64,000 nucleotides of DNA from Brevundimonas subvibrioides (GTDB taxonomy: Bacteria > Pseudomonadota > Alphaproteobacteria > Caulobacterales > Caulobacteraceae), in assembly GCA_002280475.1 (NCBI GenBank), contig NCEB01000013.1, positions 1 to 64,000 of the forward strand, written 5' to 3'. The position numbers were made by a program, and so were the translations under genes. Positions 7,929-16,963 of this stretch are shown one piece after another. Every line of letters starts with the position of its first letter. The first letter of the stretch is position 1. Under the pieces are notes generated by a model. That model was not told the DNA's origin. It saw only the letters and a list, made by a program, of their open reading frames with translations, and did no database searches.

Positions 7929-9377
7929 CTATCGTGTGAACCGCGCCGTGACGATGGTCCCGGGCGCGGCGTCATCAATCGTCATTCCCGCGCCATGCCG
8001 GCGAAGGCTGGCGCGTACGAAGGCCAGCCCCATGCCATGGCTCTCGCGGGGCCCCGCCGCCTTGCCCATGCCGGGCCCCTGATCGGCCACGCTCAGCACC
8101 GGTCCGTCCTCGCCCGGATGGGCGCGGATCAGGACCAGCCCGCCGTCCGGCGAGAACTTGACGGCATTGTCCACCAGATTGGCGACCGCGCGCTGGAGCA
8201 GGGACCGAACGCCCAGGACGGCCACCGGCTCGGCCTCGGCGCGGATGACGATGCCCCGTTCGTCGGCGATCGGCTGATAGAGCTCGACCGCGGCCTCGGC
8301 CAGGATGTCCAGCCGGACACTCTCGAACGACCAGGCTTCGCCGTCGCGCAGGGCCATGGCCTCGTTCATCGCCCGGGTGATGTCGGCCAGGTCCTGGCGC
8401 GCCTCCTGGGTCAGTCTCAGCCGTTCGGCCGGATCGTCGGTATCGGCCAGGCGATCCAGCCGCGCCGTGGCCCGCGCCAGCGGCGTGCGGAAGTCGTGAG
8501 CCAGCTGGTCGGCGGAATCGCGCAACCAGGTCAGAAGTTCGTCCAGGCGGTCCAGCGTCCGGTTCACCTGGCCCGACAGCTCCGTCAGCTCGGGCGCGAC
8601 CGAGACGTCGGGGGCGCGGCGCGAGAAATCGCCGACGGCGGCGCGGTCCAGCACCTGGGTCACCTCGGCGACGGCGCTTGTCAGCCGGCGGCGGGCGAAT
8701 GTGGCCGCCGTGAGGCCGGAGACCAGGATCAGGACCCCGATGACCGCCACCGCCAGCACGGCCCAGCGCCAGGCGACACCGGCGGGATCGACCACCCGCC
8801 CGACCATGACGTCCAGGGCCCCGATCGGCCGGCGCACGACGACCACCTCGACGGCGCGCGACGGGCACAGCTGCCCGACCGCCAGTTGAACCAGATAGAC
8901 GTCTTCACCCAGGCTGGTCAGGCGACGGGCCCTCGCGGTCTGCAGCGCCACCAGACCTGCGGGCTTGCCCACGGGTGCGCGGATCAGACGCACGCCTGCC
9001 CCGCCCCGGCCGGTGCGACAGGTTTCTTCCAGCGTCGTGCTCTCGCGACCCGGCCCGTCCTGAAAGGCGGTCAGCAGGGCCGACAGATAGGCCGCATCGG
9101 CCTCGGTCATAACACTGGCGTCCATCGCGGTGTCGGGCGGCAGTTTGGTGGCGATGGCCCCGAAGTCCGCGAGGGCGGCCAGAGCCGCCTGCTGTCGCTG
9201 GTCCAGCTGGGCCGCCCGTCCTGTGATCAGCAAAGAGCCCGTCAGGGCGACGGCGGCCAGTATGGCCAGGGTCGAGGCGAGCTGGAACGACGTCCGCCGG
9301 GCCAGCCAGGCGGTTGTCGCCGACAGGTCCACGGCACGTCCGAAGGCGGCCCAGATGCCGGGTTGGCTGGACGCCAA
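7929..9377 (-). CDS. Sensor histidine kinase (HAMP, HisKA, HATPase_c)
   Basis: 482-residue inner-membrane kinase. Transmembrane helices at about residues 32-52 and 203-226 enclose a periplasmic sensor region of about 150 residues with three Cys (about 120, 171 and nearby). HAMP follows, then the phospho-acceptor H box QLAHDFRTPLARA with His294. The ATPase domain has the N box NLVDNAVKFSP (about 400-409) and the G1 box DQGPGMGKA. It starts 3 bases after the stop of the response regulator and is surely its partner. The signal sensed is not evident. Confidence 0.93.
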   Translation of the reverse strand: MASSQPGIWAAFGRAVDLSATTAWLARRTSFQLASTLAILAAVALTGSLLITGRAAQLDQRQQAALAALADFGAIATKLPPDTAMDASVMTEADAAYLSALLTAFQDGPGRESTTLEETCRTGRGGAGVRLIRAPVGKPAGLVALQTARARRLTSLGEDVYLVQLAVGQLCPSRAVEVVVVRRPIGALDVMVGRVVDPAGVAWRWAVLAVAVIGVLILVSGLTAATFARRRLTSAVAEVTQVLDRAAVGDFSRRAPDVSVAPELTELSGQVNRTLDRLDELLTWLRDSADQLAHDFRTPLARATARLDRLADTDDPAERLRLTQEARQDLADITRAMNEAMALRDGEAWSFESVRLDILAEAAVELYQPIADERGIVIRAEAEPVAVLGVRSLLQRAVANLVDNAVKFSPDGGLVLIRAHPGEDGPVLSVADQGPGMGKAAGPRESHGMGLAFVRASLRRHGAGMTIDDAAPGTIVTARFTR

Positions 9378-9380
9378 GGC

Positions 9381-10196
9381 TCAGGCCGCGTCCAGGTCGC
9401 GGAACACCAGGCTCTGGCTGCGCGCCGAGACGATCAGGGGATGCAGATCCTCGCCGAGCTCGGGGGACTGTTCCTTGAGCCGACGGCGCAGGGCCGAAAT
9501 CCGGGCGTCGATGATGTTGACGAAATTGTCCGGCAGAAAGGTCCATTCGACCCAGCATCGGTCCCACAACATGGTCTTGGTCACCGGCTGGCCCCGCGCC
9601 GTCATCAGTTCGGAGACGATGGCGAATTCGAGCGGGGACAGATCGATCAGCCGTTCGCCCTCGGCGGTCTTCAGCTTCAATGTCCGCGCTCCCGGCGACA
9701 GGCGGAACGGGCCGTTCAGCAGGTCGCTGTTGGCCGGGCGCGCGCGTCGGGCCACCCGGCGCAGCTGGGCCGCGATCCGGGCCAGGAGCTCCTCGTCGCC
9801 GACTGGCTTGGACAGATAGTCGTCCGCCCCGCCCAGCAGACCCTCGACCCGCTGGCGCTCGCCGGTCAGGGCCGTCAGCATCAGGGCCGGGGCGTCCGAG
9901 GCGGCCCCCGAAGATTCGCGCAGCCGTTTCAGGGTCTCCAGTCCGTCGAGCCCCTTGGTCAGGCGGTCCAGGATCAGGATGTCGTAGGGCCGGGCCAGGG
10001 CGGCCTCCAGCGCCTGTTCGCCGGCTTCGAACCGGTCGACGGCGGCGAAGCCGGCGCGCAGCAGGCGGTCGCTGACATGGTCGGCTAGGGCCGGATCATC
10101 TTCCAGCAGCAGGGCCCGTCGTCCGGCAAACACCTCCGCGAGCGCCGCGAACGGGTCATCGATCGCGACCCCGGCCTGATCCATCGTCTCGGTCAT
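9381..10196 (-). CDS. OmpR-family response regulator
   Basis: 271-residue two-component regulator: receiver domain at about residues 24-145 and a winged-helix DNA-binding domain at about 165-265. Acidic pocket ALLLEDDPAL, phospho-acceptor Asp77 in LILDRLTKG and Lys130 in YLSKPV are present. I chose ATG 10196 because a GGGGGAC site precedes it; a longer frame from 10289 has no good ribosome-binding site. It forms a two-gene operon with the kinase just downstream, upstream of the HtrA gene on the same strand. Confidence 0.93.
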   Translation of the reverse strand: MTETMDQAGVAIDDPFAALAEVFAGRRALLLEDDPALADHVSDRLLRAGFAAVDRFEAGEQALEAALARPYDILILDRLTKGLDGLETLKRLRESSGAASDAPALMLTALTGERQRVEGLLGGADDYLSKPVGDEELLARIAAQLRRVARRARPANSDLLNGPFRLSPGARTLKLKTAEGERLIDLSPLEFAIVSELMTARGQPVTKTMLWDRCWVEWTFLPDNFVNIIDARISALRRRLKEQSPELGEDLHPLIVSARSQSLVFRDLDAA

Positions 10197-10388
10197 GCCC
10201 GTCCCCCGTCCAGACGCACGATAGGCGCCCCGCCGCCCCCGCGACAATCCCGAGCGGCTGATGCTTTCTGACGCCCGCGTCGGGAACATGAACTATTTTT
10301 AAGACTCTCTCCCAGTCGTGCGGCGTAGGGTCGGGGACGAAGCGCGGGTCAGGTCGCGCCCCTTCGTCGCAAACCCCAGGAAAATCTC

Positions 10389-12512
10389 ATGAAGTCGCTT
10401 CTGCTCGGTGCCGCCATCGGCGCCATGCTGCTGCCCTCCGCCGTTCTGGCGCAGGATCACGATCACGCCTGCCTGGATGAGGCCTGCACGGTCTGGTCGA
10501 TCTTCCAGGACGTCCCGGCCGTCGAGGGCGCTTCCGGTTGGCAGGGCGTTGACGCCCCCCGCTACGGCACCTGGGGCTTCGATCCGGCCGGCATGGACAC
10601 CTCGGTCGCGCCCGGCGACGACTTCATGCGCTACGCCAACGGCGCGGCGCTGGACCGGCTGGTGATTCCGGCGGATCGCACCAGCTACGGGTCTTTCGCC
10701 CTTCTCGGCGAGTTGTCCGAGAACCGGATCAAGGCCATGATCGACGGCCTGGCGGCGAGGTCGGATCTTGTCGCCGGCTCCGACGAACTGAAGATCGCCG
10801 ACGCCTATCGCAGCTACATGGACGTGGCGCGGATCGAGGCGCTGGATGCCCAGCCGCTGCAACCCTATCTGGCGGCCATCCGCGCGGCCGACAGCCATGA
10901 CGCCATGGCCGCCTACATGGGGCGGACGGTCGGCGGCCTGGGCGGGTCCTTCTTCGCCACGGGGATCGGCACGGATCAGAAACAGCCGGACCGCTATGTC
11001 ACCTCCGCCGGCCAGTCGGGGCTCGGCCTTCCGAACCGCGACTACTATCTGTCGCCCCTCTATGCGGACAAGAAGACCCAGTATCAGGCCTATGTCGCCC
11101 GCATGCTGGAGATGATCGGCTGGGAAGACCCCACCGGTAACGCGGAGCGGATCGTGGCGCTGGAAACCGCGATCGCCGAGGCCCACTGGACCCCGATCGA
11201 GAACCGCAATCGCGACCGGACCTATAACGAATACACGATCCAGCAGCTGGCGGCCGATGCGCCCGGCTTCGACTGGAACGGCTATTTCGGCGCGGCCCGC
11301 CTGGGCGACGTTCCCCGTCTGATCGTTCGCCAGAACACGGCCATGCCGAAGCTCGCGGCCATCTATGCCGAGACGCCGATGGCGACGCTGCAGGCCTGGC
11401 AGGCCTTTCACACCACCGATCAGGCGGCGCCGCGCCTGTCGGCCCGCTTCTCGGACGCCCAGTGGGAGTTCCGTTCGCGCGACCTGCAGGGCCAGCCCGA
11501 GCAGCGTCCGCGCGACCGCCGCGCCATCGCCTTCGCCCAGGGCGCATTGGGCGAGGCCATCGGACGCCAATATGTCGCCGACTGGTTCCCGGCTGAGTCC
11601 AAGGCCCAGATGGAAGAGCTGGTGGCGAACCTGCGCCGCGCCCTGGCCCTGCGCATCGAGACCTATGACTGGATGAGCGCCGAGACCAAGGCGGCCGCCC
11701 AGGACAAGCTGGCCAAGTTCACGGTCAAGATCGGCTATCCCGACCGCTGGCGGGATTACTCCGACCTGGAGATCCGTGGAGACGACCTGTTCGGCAATGC
11801 CGAGCGCGCCGGCCTGTTCCGCTGGGAGTATCAGCTGAACCGCCTGAACGATCCTGTCGACAAGACCGAGTGGGGCATGACGCCCCAGACGGTGAACGCC
11901 TACTACAACTCGACCAACAACGAGATCGTCTTCCCGGCCGCCATCCTGCAGCCGCCCTTCTTCGATCCGCAGGCCGATCCGGCGGTGAACTACGGCGCCA
12001 TCGGCGGCGTCATCGGCCACGAGATCGGCCATGGCTTCGACGACCAGGGCTCCAAGTCCGATGGCGACGGCGTCCTGCGCAGCTGGTGGACGGCCGAGGA
12101 CCGGGCCAATTTCGAAGCCCTGACCCGGCGCCTCGGGGCCCAGTACGACACCTACGAGGTCCTGCCCGGCTATTTCGTCCAGGGGGCCCTTTCGATGGGC
12201 GAGAACATCGGTGACGCGGCCGGCGTGGCGGTGGGGCTGGAAGCCTATCACCTGTCGCTGAACGGCGCGCCCGCCCCGGTGATCGACGGATTCACGGCCA
12301 ATCAGCGTCTGTTCCTGGGCTGGGCCCAGGTGTGGCAGTCCAACTCGCGCGACGACGCCCTGAAGAACCAGGTCGTGACCGGGCCGCACTCGCCGGCGAT
12401 GTTCCGCGTCATCGGACCGGTCCGCAATGTCGACGCCTGGTACGAGGCCTTCGACGTCCAGCCGGGCCAGCGGTACTATCTGGCTCCGGACGAGCGCGTC
12501 CGCATCTGGTAG
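10389..12512 (+). CDS. M13 family metallopeptidase (neprilysin/PepO-like)
   Basis: 707-residue zinc endopeptidase with a signal peptide (residues 1-21, ending AVLAQ). The zinc site is GHEIGHGFDDQG with His544, Glu545 and His548, and the third ligand is Glu605 in GENIGDAAG. The NAYYNSTNNEIVFPAAIL motif just before the site is also typical of M13. A Cys pair near the N-terminus (CLDEACTVW) may form a disulfide. The gene stands alone, preceded by AGGA at the right distance. 10197-10388 upstream contains no other feature I can support. Confidence 0.95.
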   Translation: MKSLLLGAAIGAMLLPSAVLAQDHDHACLDEACTVWSIFQDVPAVEGASGWQGVDAPRYGTWGFDPAGMDTSVAPGDDFMRYANGAALDRLVIPADRTSYGSFALLGELSENRIKAMIDGLAARSDLVAGSDELKIADAYRSYMDVARIEALDAQPLQPYLAAIRAADSHDAMAAYMGRTVGGLGGSFFATGIGTDQKQPDRYVTSAGQSGLGLPNRDYYLSPLYADKKTQYQAYVARMLEMIGWEDPTGNAERIVALETAIAEAHWTPIENRNRDRTYNEYTIQQLAADAPGFDWNGYFGAARLGDVPRLIVRQNTAMPKLAAIYAETPMATLQAWQAFHTTDQAAPRLSARFSDAQWEFRSRDLQGQPEQRPRDRRAIAFAQGALGEAIGRQYVADWFPAESKAQMEELVANLRRALALRIETYDWMSAETKAAAQDKLAKFTVKIGYPDRWRDYSDLEIRGDDLFGNAERAGLFRWEYQLNRLNDPVDKTEWGMTPQTVNAYYNSTNNEIVFPAAILQPPFFDPQADPAVNYGAIGGVIGHEIGHGFDDQGSKSDGDGVLRSWWTAEDRANFEALTRRLGAQYDTYEVLPGYFVQGALSMGENIGDAAGVAVGLEAYHLSLNGAPAPVIDGFTANQRLFLGWAQVWQSNSRDDALKNQVVTGPHSPAMFRVIGPVRNVDAWYEAFDVQPGQRYYLAPDERVRIW

Positions 12513-12572
12513 GCACAGTCACCCAAGGGGGCTGCGGACCGAAAGGACGCAGTCCCCATGTCCCACGCCGTC

Positions 12573-12696
12573 ATCCTCGGACTTGATCCGAGGATCGGAC
12601 GTGCCGCCGCGCCATCGGTTGGCCCGACCCGCGACCGCGCCTGATATCGAACGCCTCACGCGCTCGACCTCTGATCCTCGGGTCAAGCCCGAGGAT
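12573..12696. repeat. Inverted pair of 23-bp REP-like hairpins (family F1)
   Basis: Two palindromes in opposite orientation: 12573-12595 (ATCCTCGG arms) and 12674-12696 (arms ATCCTCGG/CCGAGGAT). Each has 8-base complementary arms around a short CTTGA/GTCAA loop. They lie between the M13 peptidase gene and ppa, which converge here, so they may also act as a terminator. Confidence 0.75.
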
Positions 12697-12712
12697 GAGG
12701 GGAAGAAAGGGT

Positions 12713-13282
12713 TCAGGCGGCGTTGGCCGCCTTGCCGCCGGACTTCTTGGCCTCGGCCTCGTTATGGGCGATGACGCCCCGCGCGATCAGCTCGGCGGCC
12801 TCTCCGGCGTCGCCCCAGCGCTTGACCCGCACCGACTTGTTCTTCTCCAGGTCCTTGTAGCGAGTGAAGAAGTGCTCGATCTGCTCGACCATGATGGTCG
12901 GTAGCTGACGGTAGCTGGCGATGTCGGTGTAGTAGGGGTGCAGCGCGTCGACCGGCACGGCCAGGATCTTGTCGTCGCCGCCCGCCTCGTCCTCCATCAT
13001 CAGCACGCCGATCGGCCGCGAACGGATGACGCAGCCCGGCACCACCGGCGTCGGGTTCAGCACGATGACATCGCAAGGGTCGCCGTCGTCCGCCAGGGTG
13101 TGGGGCACGAAGCCGTAGTTGCCCGGATAGTACATGGCCGTGTGCAGGAATCGGTCGACGAACAGGGCGCCGGACGCCTTGTCCATCTCGTACTTCACCG
13201 GCAGGCCACCCTGAGGGATCTCGATGACGACGTTCAGGTCCCAGGGCGGGTTGGGACCGACGGGAATGGCGTCGAGGTTCAT
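12713..13282 (-). CDS. ppa: Inorganic pyrophosphatase
   Basis: 189-residue family I soluble pyrophosphatase that hydrolyses PPi and drives biosynthesis. The signature DDGDPCDVIVL carries the three metal-binding aspartates (Asp66, Asp68, Asp71). The N-terminal substrate residues are in NVVIEIPQGG and KYEMDK, and YRQLPTIMVEQIEHFF with KRWGDAGEA near the C-terminus matches the family. ATG 13282 agrees with the usual N-terminus. The C-terminal Ala/Lys/Gly tail is typical of alphaproteobacterial members. Confidence 0.97.
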   Translation of the reverse strand: MNLDAIPVGPNPPWDLNVVIEIPQGGLPVKYEMDKASGALFVDRFLHTAMYYPGNYGFVPHTLADDGDPCDVIVLNPTPVVPGCVIRSRPIGVLMMEDEAGGDDKILAVPVDALHPYYTDIASYRQLPTIMVEQIEHFFTRYKDLEKNKSVRVKRWGDAGEAAELIARGVIAHNEAEAKKSGGKAANAA

Positions 13283-13390
13283 GACGGGGCCTTGGATTGT
13301 GCGACTGCGAACGAGAGCCGGGCGTGATAAGCCTGTCGGAGCCCGGCGGCAAGCACGGGCACGGACACGGAACCGGAGGCGCGGCCCCAT

Positions 13391-14089
13391 ATGACCCCCC
13401 TGGACTGGCTCGGGCTCGGCCTCTTCTTCCTTTGCTGGCTGGCCTATGAGCCGCTGCTGAAGGTGCTGGCGCGCCGCAGCGGCTCCTTGAACGACGACAT
13501 GCTGACGGTGCGTCATGCCTGGATGACGGCCATGACCCGGCGCGAGGTTCGGCTGCTGGACAGCCAGTTGCTGGGCCATTCGATCAACTCGGGCTCGTTC
13601 TTCGCTTCTTCCAACCTGCTGCTGATCGCCGGCGTGGCCAGCGTGCTGTTCGGCGGCGACCAGGCGTTGCAGGGGTTTTCCGCCGTCGGCGCGGAAAAAG
13701 TGCCGGTTCCCTTGCTGGAGGCCAAGCTGGGCCTCGTGCTGTTGTGTCTCGCGCGGGGGCTTCTCGACTTCATATGGTCCATCCGCCAGATGAACTATGC
13801 CCTGGCCCTGATCGGATCGGCCCCGGAGATCACGATCGAAGCGGACCGCGAAGCCTTCGGTCAGGCCACAGCGGATGTGCTCAATCCGGCGCTGGGGGCG
13901 TTCAGCCAGGGGGTGCGCGGCTACTATTTCGCCCTGGCCGGGGCGGCCTGGCTGTTCGGGCCGTTATGGCTGTGTGCCGGCGTGGTGTCGGCCTTCACCC
14001 TGTTGGTCTGGAGACAATCGGCGTCTCCGGCCGCGCGGGCCATCCGCACCGCGCGCCGCTTGATCGATGCCGATAGGGCGATCCGATAG
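13391..14089 (+). CDS. DUF599 family membrane protein
   Basis: 232-residue protein with four predicted membrane helices (about 5-20, 78-96, 118-135, 188-212). The conserved regions of DUF599 are visible: WLAYEPLLKVLARRSGSL, RRHAWMTAMTRRE-type segment, LGHSINSGSFFASSNLLL and RQMNYALALIGSAP. The function of the family is unknown. It is divergent from ppa. Confidence 0.85.
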   Translation: MTPLDWLGLGLFFLCWLAYEPLLKVLARRSGSLNDDMLTVRHAWMTAMTRREVRLLDSQLLGHSINSGSFFASSNLLLIAGVASVLFGGDQALQGFSAVGAEKVPVPLLEAKLGLVLLCLARGLLDFIWSIRQMNYALALIGSAPEITIEADREAFGQATADVLNPALGAFSQGVRGYYFALAGAAWLFGPLWLCAGVVSAFTLLVWRQSASPAARAIRTARRLIDADRAIR

Positions 14090-14220
14090 CGGTCTTCGCA
14101 GCTGCAACAATGGCCCCGTCGCGGGATCGCGGCACGATCGTGTCCTGAAAGCGGTTACAACTCGTCATAGCCGAAGTTTCAGGTCGTAACGAGGCGTGAT
14201 CGCGAGAGGATCGATCCAGC

Positions 14221-14249
14221 TTGACGCATTGTGCATCGCAACCTAGATT
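14221..14249 (+). promoter_or_regulatory. Predicted sigma-70-like promoter of candidate sRNA
   Basis: TTGACG at 14221-14226 and TAGATT at 14244-14249 are separated by exactly 17 bases, a near-consensus housekeeping promoter. It lies in a gap with no ORF and points at a strong terminator 62 bases downstream. Confidence 0.6.
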
Positions 14250-14255
14250 GCTCTT

Positions 14256-14336
14256 CGACGCCTCCGGGCGTCTTGCCCTTCCTGGGCGTTTCCTCCCTAT
14301 AGACTTCATGCCGCGCCCTCGGGCGCGGCTTTTTTT
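14256..14336 (+). ncRNA. Candidate small RNA (about 80 nt)
   Basis: A short transcription unit in the 14090-14375 gap: promoter at 14221-14249, a 5' hairpin (GACGCC/GGCGTC, 14257-14272), a single-stranded CU-rich stretch with TTCCTCCC (14290-14297, an anti-Shine-Dalgarno type motif), and a terminator at 14311-14336. Such C-rich loops are common in trans-acting sRNAs of alphaproteobacteria. No coding ORF fits. The 5' end is estimated from the -10 box. I cannot name a family. Confidence 0.5.
14311..14336 (+). terminator. Rho-independent terminator
   Basis: Stem CCGCGCCC/GGGCGCGG (14311-14328) followed by C and seven T (14330-14336). It ends the candidate sRNA and any read-through from the DUF599 gene. 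Confidence 0.85.
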
Positions 14337-14375
14337 CGGCCCCGGGAACGACCGACGCCGGATCGGCTTCCGAGT

Positions 14376-15239
14376 CTAGCGGGGCCAGACTTCGCGCGAC
14401 AGAGCCACGATCACCCGCTCGATCCGCGCGGCGAACCGGTCGTGATCCGACGACGGCTCCAGCGTTTCCTCGTCCAGATATAGCGCGCGGTTGATCTCGA
14501 CCTGCACCGCCTGAAATCCTTCATCCGGTCGCCCCCATGTCTGGGTGGCATAGCCCCCGGCGTAAGGGGCGTTGAGCGCCACGCGAAGGCCTTCGGCCTC
14601 GAACAGGGCGCGGATCCGTCGGGTCACGCCACCTCTGGCCGCCGCCCCGTGCCGGTCGCCCAGCACGATGTCGACGGCCCGAACGCCGGGACGAGCCCCC
14701 GCGGCGCGCGAGGGCATGGAGTGCCAGTCCAGCAGCAGGGCCGTCCCATGGGCTTCCCGGGCCCGGCCCATCAGGTCGCCGAGCGCCCGATGATAAGGGG
14801 CGTGGACCCGCTGGACGCGGCCGCTCACCTCCTCGATGGACAGGCGACGGTCGTAGAGGGCCTCGCCGTCTCCGGCGCGTCTGGGAAGGACACCATAGCC
14901 CGCCGCCACCTTGGCGGACATGGCCCCGGCGACCCCGTCGATCAGAACCGGATCGAGCTCGTCCGGCGAGCGGTTCAGATCCACATAGGCGCGCGAGATC
15001 TGGGCGGCCAGCAGCGGTATCCCGAGCCGAGGACCGTGCCCGACCAGACGATCCACGCCCACGTCCTCGGCGCTGCGAAGGGTCTGCCAGCTCAGTCCCG
15101 GGATGGCGCCCATGTCCGACGGCACCCAGCCGCCCGAGTGGGGCGAGGCGAAGACCATCACGGCCGGCTGCGCGCTCGCCCCACGCACCACGAAGGGCGG
15201 GGGAACCGGTGCCGGATCGATGGGGTGGGCGGCGGTCAT
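14376..15239 (-). CDS. N-formylglutamate amidohydrolase family protein
   Basis: 287-residue hydrolase of the FGase family, which releases formate from N-formylglutamate at the end of one histidine-degradation route. Motifs include MVFASPHSGGWVPSDM, DVGVDRLVGHGPRLGIPLL, AYVDLNRSPDELDP, LLLDWHSMP and QVEINRALYLDEETLEPS. ATG 15239 is divergent from cpdR, an arrangement I recall from Caulobacter. Whether it acts in histidine use or on another substrate cannot be told, as no hut genes are nearby. Confidence 0.9.
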   Translation of the reverse strand: MTAAHPIDPAPVPPPFVVRGASAQPAVMVFASPHSGGWVPSDMGAIPGLSWQTLRSAEDVGVDRLVGHGPRLGIPLLAAQISRAYVDLNRSPDELDPVLIDGVAGAMSAKVAAGYGVLPRRAGDGEALYDRRLSIEEVSGRVQRVHAPYHRALGDLMGRAREAHGTALLLDWHSMPSRAAGARPGVRAVDIVLGDRHGAAARGGVTRRIRALFEAEGLRVALNAPYAGGYATQTWGRPDEGFQAVQVEINRALYLDEETLEPSSDHDRFAARIERVIVALSREVWPR

Positions 15240-15362
15240 GGCCCGCCATAACCTGTTTTTCCCCTGTGACCATGCGCGTCTCGCCCAGGGTCACGGTGAA
15301 TTTCATCGCCGGTTTACTGTTGCCGGACTAGCGTCACCTTATTGACGAGGGGACATTTGGGC

Positions 15363-15722
15363 ATGGCTCGCATCCTGCTGGCGGAAGACGACGGTTCGCT
15401 GAGGGGCTTTCTCACCCGGGCGCTGGAACGCGCCGGGCACCAGGTCGTCGATTGCGAGAACGGCGACGACGCTATCGATGCGCTCGAGCACGGCCCCTAT
15501 GATCTGCTGCTGACCGACATCGTCATGCCGGGCGCCGACGGCATCGAGGTGGCGCGCGTCGCCGCCGCCCGTCAGCCGGGCCTGCGCATCATGTTCATCA
15601 CCGGGTTCGCCGCCGTGGCCCTGTCCGCGGCCCAGGCCAGCCCCCAGGCCAAGGTCCTGTCCAAGCCGGTCCACCTGCGCGATCTCGTCAGCGAGGTCGA
15701 CAAGATGTGCGCGGCTGCCTAG
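15363..15722 (+). CDS. cpdR: Single-domain response regulator CpdR
   Basis: 119-residue stand-alone receiver with no output domain. It has the acidic pocket AEDD, phospho-acceptor Asp52 (LLLTDIVMPG), Thr80 and Lys101 (VLSKPVHLRDL). The segment RIMFITGFAAVAL and the N-terminus MARILLAEDD match CpdR of C. crescentus closely. There, unphosphorylated CpdR primes ClpXP to degrade cell-cycle proteins, and the CckA-ChpT relay phosphorylates it. I start at ATG 15363; an in-frame codon at 15342 would add seven residues not found in CpdR. Confidence 0.93.
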   Translation: MARILLAEDDGSLRGFLTRALERAGHQVVDCENGDDAIDALEHGPYDLLLTDIVMPGADGIEVARVAAARQPGLRIMFITGFAAVALSAAQASPQAKVLSKPVHLRDLVSEVDKMCAAA

Positions 15723-15879
15723 TTCGACCGCGTCGGCGCTCGCTGCGGGTGTCTCGCCTTCTTGGCGGGTTTGGGCTTGCTGCTGGCTGAGCGCGGGATT
15801 GGCCCTTGCGACTTCCGCTTTCGCCGGGTTATAGACCGCGCCTTCCCGCCCTCGGGGGTCGCCCCAGGGCCGTTTCGGC

Positions 15880-15954
<75 letters not shown>

Positions 15955-16027
15955 TTCTTTTCAATGACAAGATTGGATCCAAACCGCTCTTCGGGAGCCT
16001 GTGGTCGTCTCGTGGTTGAGCCTCGTC

Positions 16028-16963
16028 TCAGACCGGGTGCGTCGGCGTGGGCTGGACGGGTTCGGACCGGGTCGAGACCGCGGCGTCGTCGGGCAGGGGA
16101 ATGAATTCCTGATCGTCCTCGGTCGGCAGGGTCATGCGGCCGGCCTGCCAGTCGGCCTTGGCCTGTTCGATCCGCGCCTTGGACGAGGCGACGAAGTTCC
16201 ACCAGATGTGGCGTTCGCCGACCGGTTCGCCGCCCAGAGCCATGACGGTCGCGGGTCCCAGAGCCCTCACGGTCGGCTCGGACTGGGGCTCCAGCACGAT
16301 CAGCTGGCCCTCATGGAAGGTTCGGTCGCCGATCTCGACCGAGCCCTTGGCGACATAGAGCGCCCGCTCCGCCATTCCGCCGCCGCGGGGGCCCGGCGGC
16401 GGGGCGGTGCGGACGCCGTCCTTCAGCTCCCAGTGGACATAGAACAGCGGCGATGACGTCTGCACCTCGGCCTTGGCGCCATAGGCCTCGCCCGCCACCA
16501 ACCGCGCGAACAGCCCGCCGTTCTCGTAGAGAGGCAGGCCCTCCTCGCCGATGTGCTGAAACCCGGGGTCTGAGTCTTCGGCCTCGTCGGGCAGGGCGAT
16601 CCAGGCCTGCATGCCGTTCATCGGCCCGCCCTGGGCGCGTTTCAGGGGATCGGTGCGCTCGGAATGGACGATGCCCTTGCCGGCCGTCATCCAGTTCACC
16701 TCGCCGGGGCGGATGTGCTGGGTATAGCCCAGGCTGTCGCGGTGCAGGATCTCGCCCTCGAACAGATAGGTCAGGGTCGACAGGCCGATGTGCGGATGGG
16801 GCCGCACATTGATCGCCTCGGAGCCGGGCGCGAACTCGGCCGGGCCCATGTGATCCAGGAAGATGAAGGGCCCGATCATGCGGCGCGAATGGAAGGGCAG
16901 GATGCGCCCGACCTCGAATCCGCCGAGGTCCTTCTTTCGGGCGTCGATCACCATCTCGATCAT
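16028..16963 (-). CDS. Pirin family protein
   Basis: 311-residue bicupin. Pirins of this type carry one metal in the N-terminal cupin, and some act as quercetin 2,3-dioxygenases. Visible motifs: RRMIGPFIFLDHMGPAEF with His and the following NVRPHPHIGLSTLTYLFEG and HRDSLGYTQHIRPGEVNWM, which hold the metal-binding His residues; later HWELKDG and GGEPVGERHIWWNFV. ATG 16963 has AAGGAG upstream and overlaps the stop of the TPR/propeller gene (ATGA). Confidence 0.92.
   Translation of the reverse strand: MIEMVIDARKKDLGGFEVGRILPFHSRRMIGPFIFLDHMGPAEFAPGSEAINVRPHPHIGLSTLTYLFEGEILHRDSLGYTQHIRPGEVNWMTAGKGIVHSERTDPLKRAQGGPMNGMQAWIALPDEAEDSDPGFQHIGEEGLPLYENGGLFARLVAGEAYGAKAEVQTSSPLFYVHWELKDGVRTAPPPGPRGGGMAERALYVAKGSVEIGDRTFHEGQLIVLEPQSEPTVRALGPATVMALGGEPVGERHIWWNFVASSKARIEQAKADWQAGRMTLPTEDDQEFIPLPDDAAVSTRSEPVQPTPTHPV

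Noticed and set aside
6912-10088. A 1058-codon open frame on the + strand
   Set aside because: It is antisense to the HtrA, sensor-kinase and response-regulator genes, all with clear motifs. In high-GC DNA such antisense frames stay open by codon bias. Its protein is Gln/Gly/His/Arg-rich without motifs.
10389-12512. A gene on the opposite strand of the M13 peptidase (696 codons, 10299-12389)
   Set aside because: It has no motifs and is fully antisense to a gene with an intact HExxH site.
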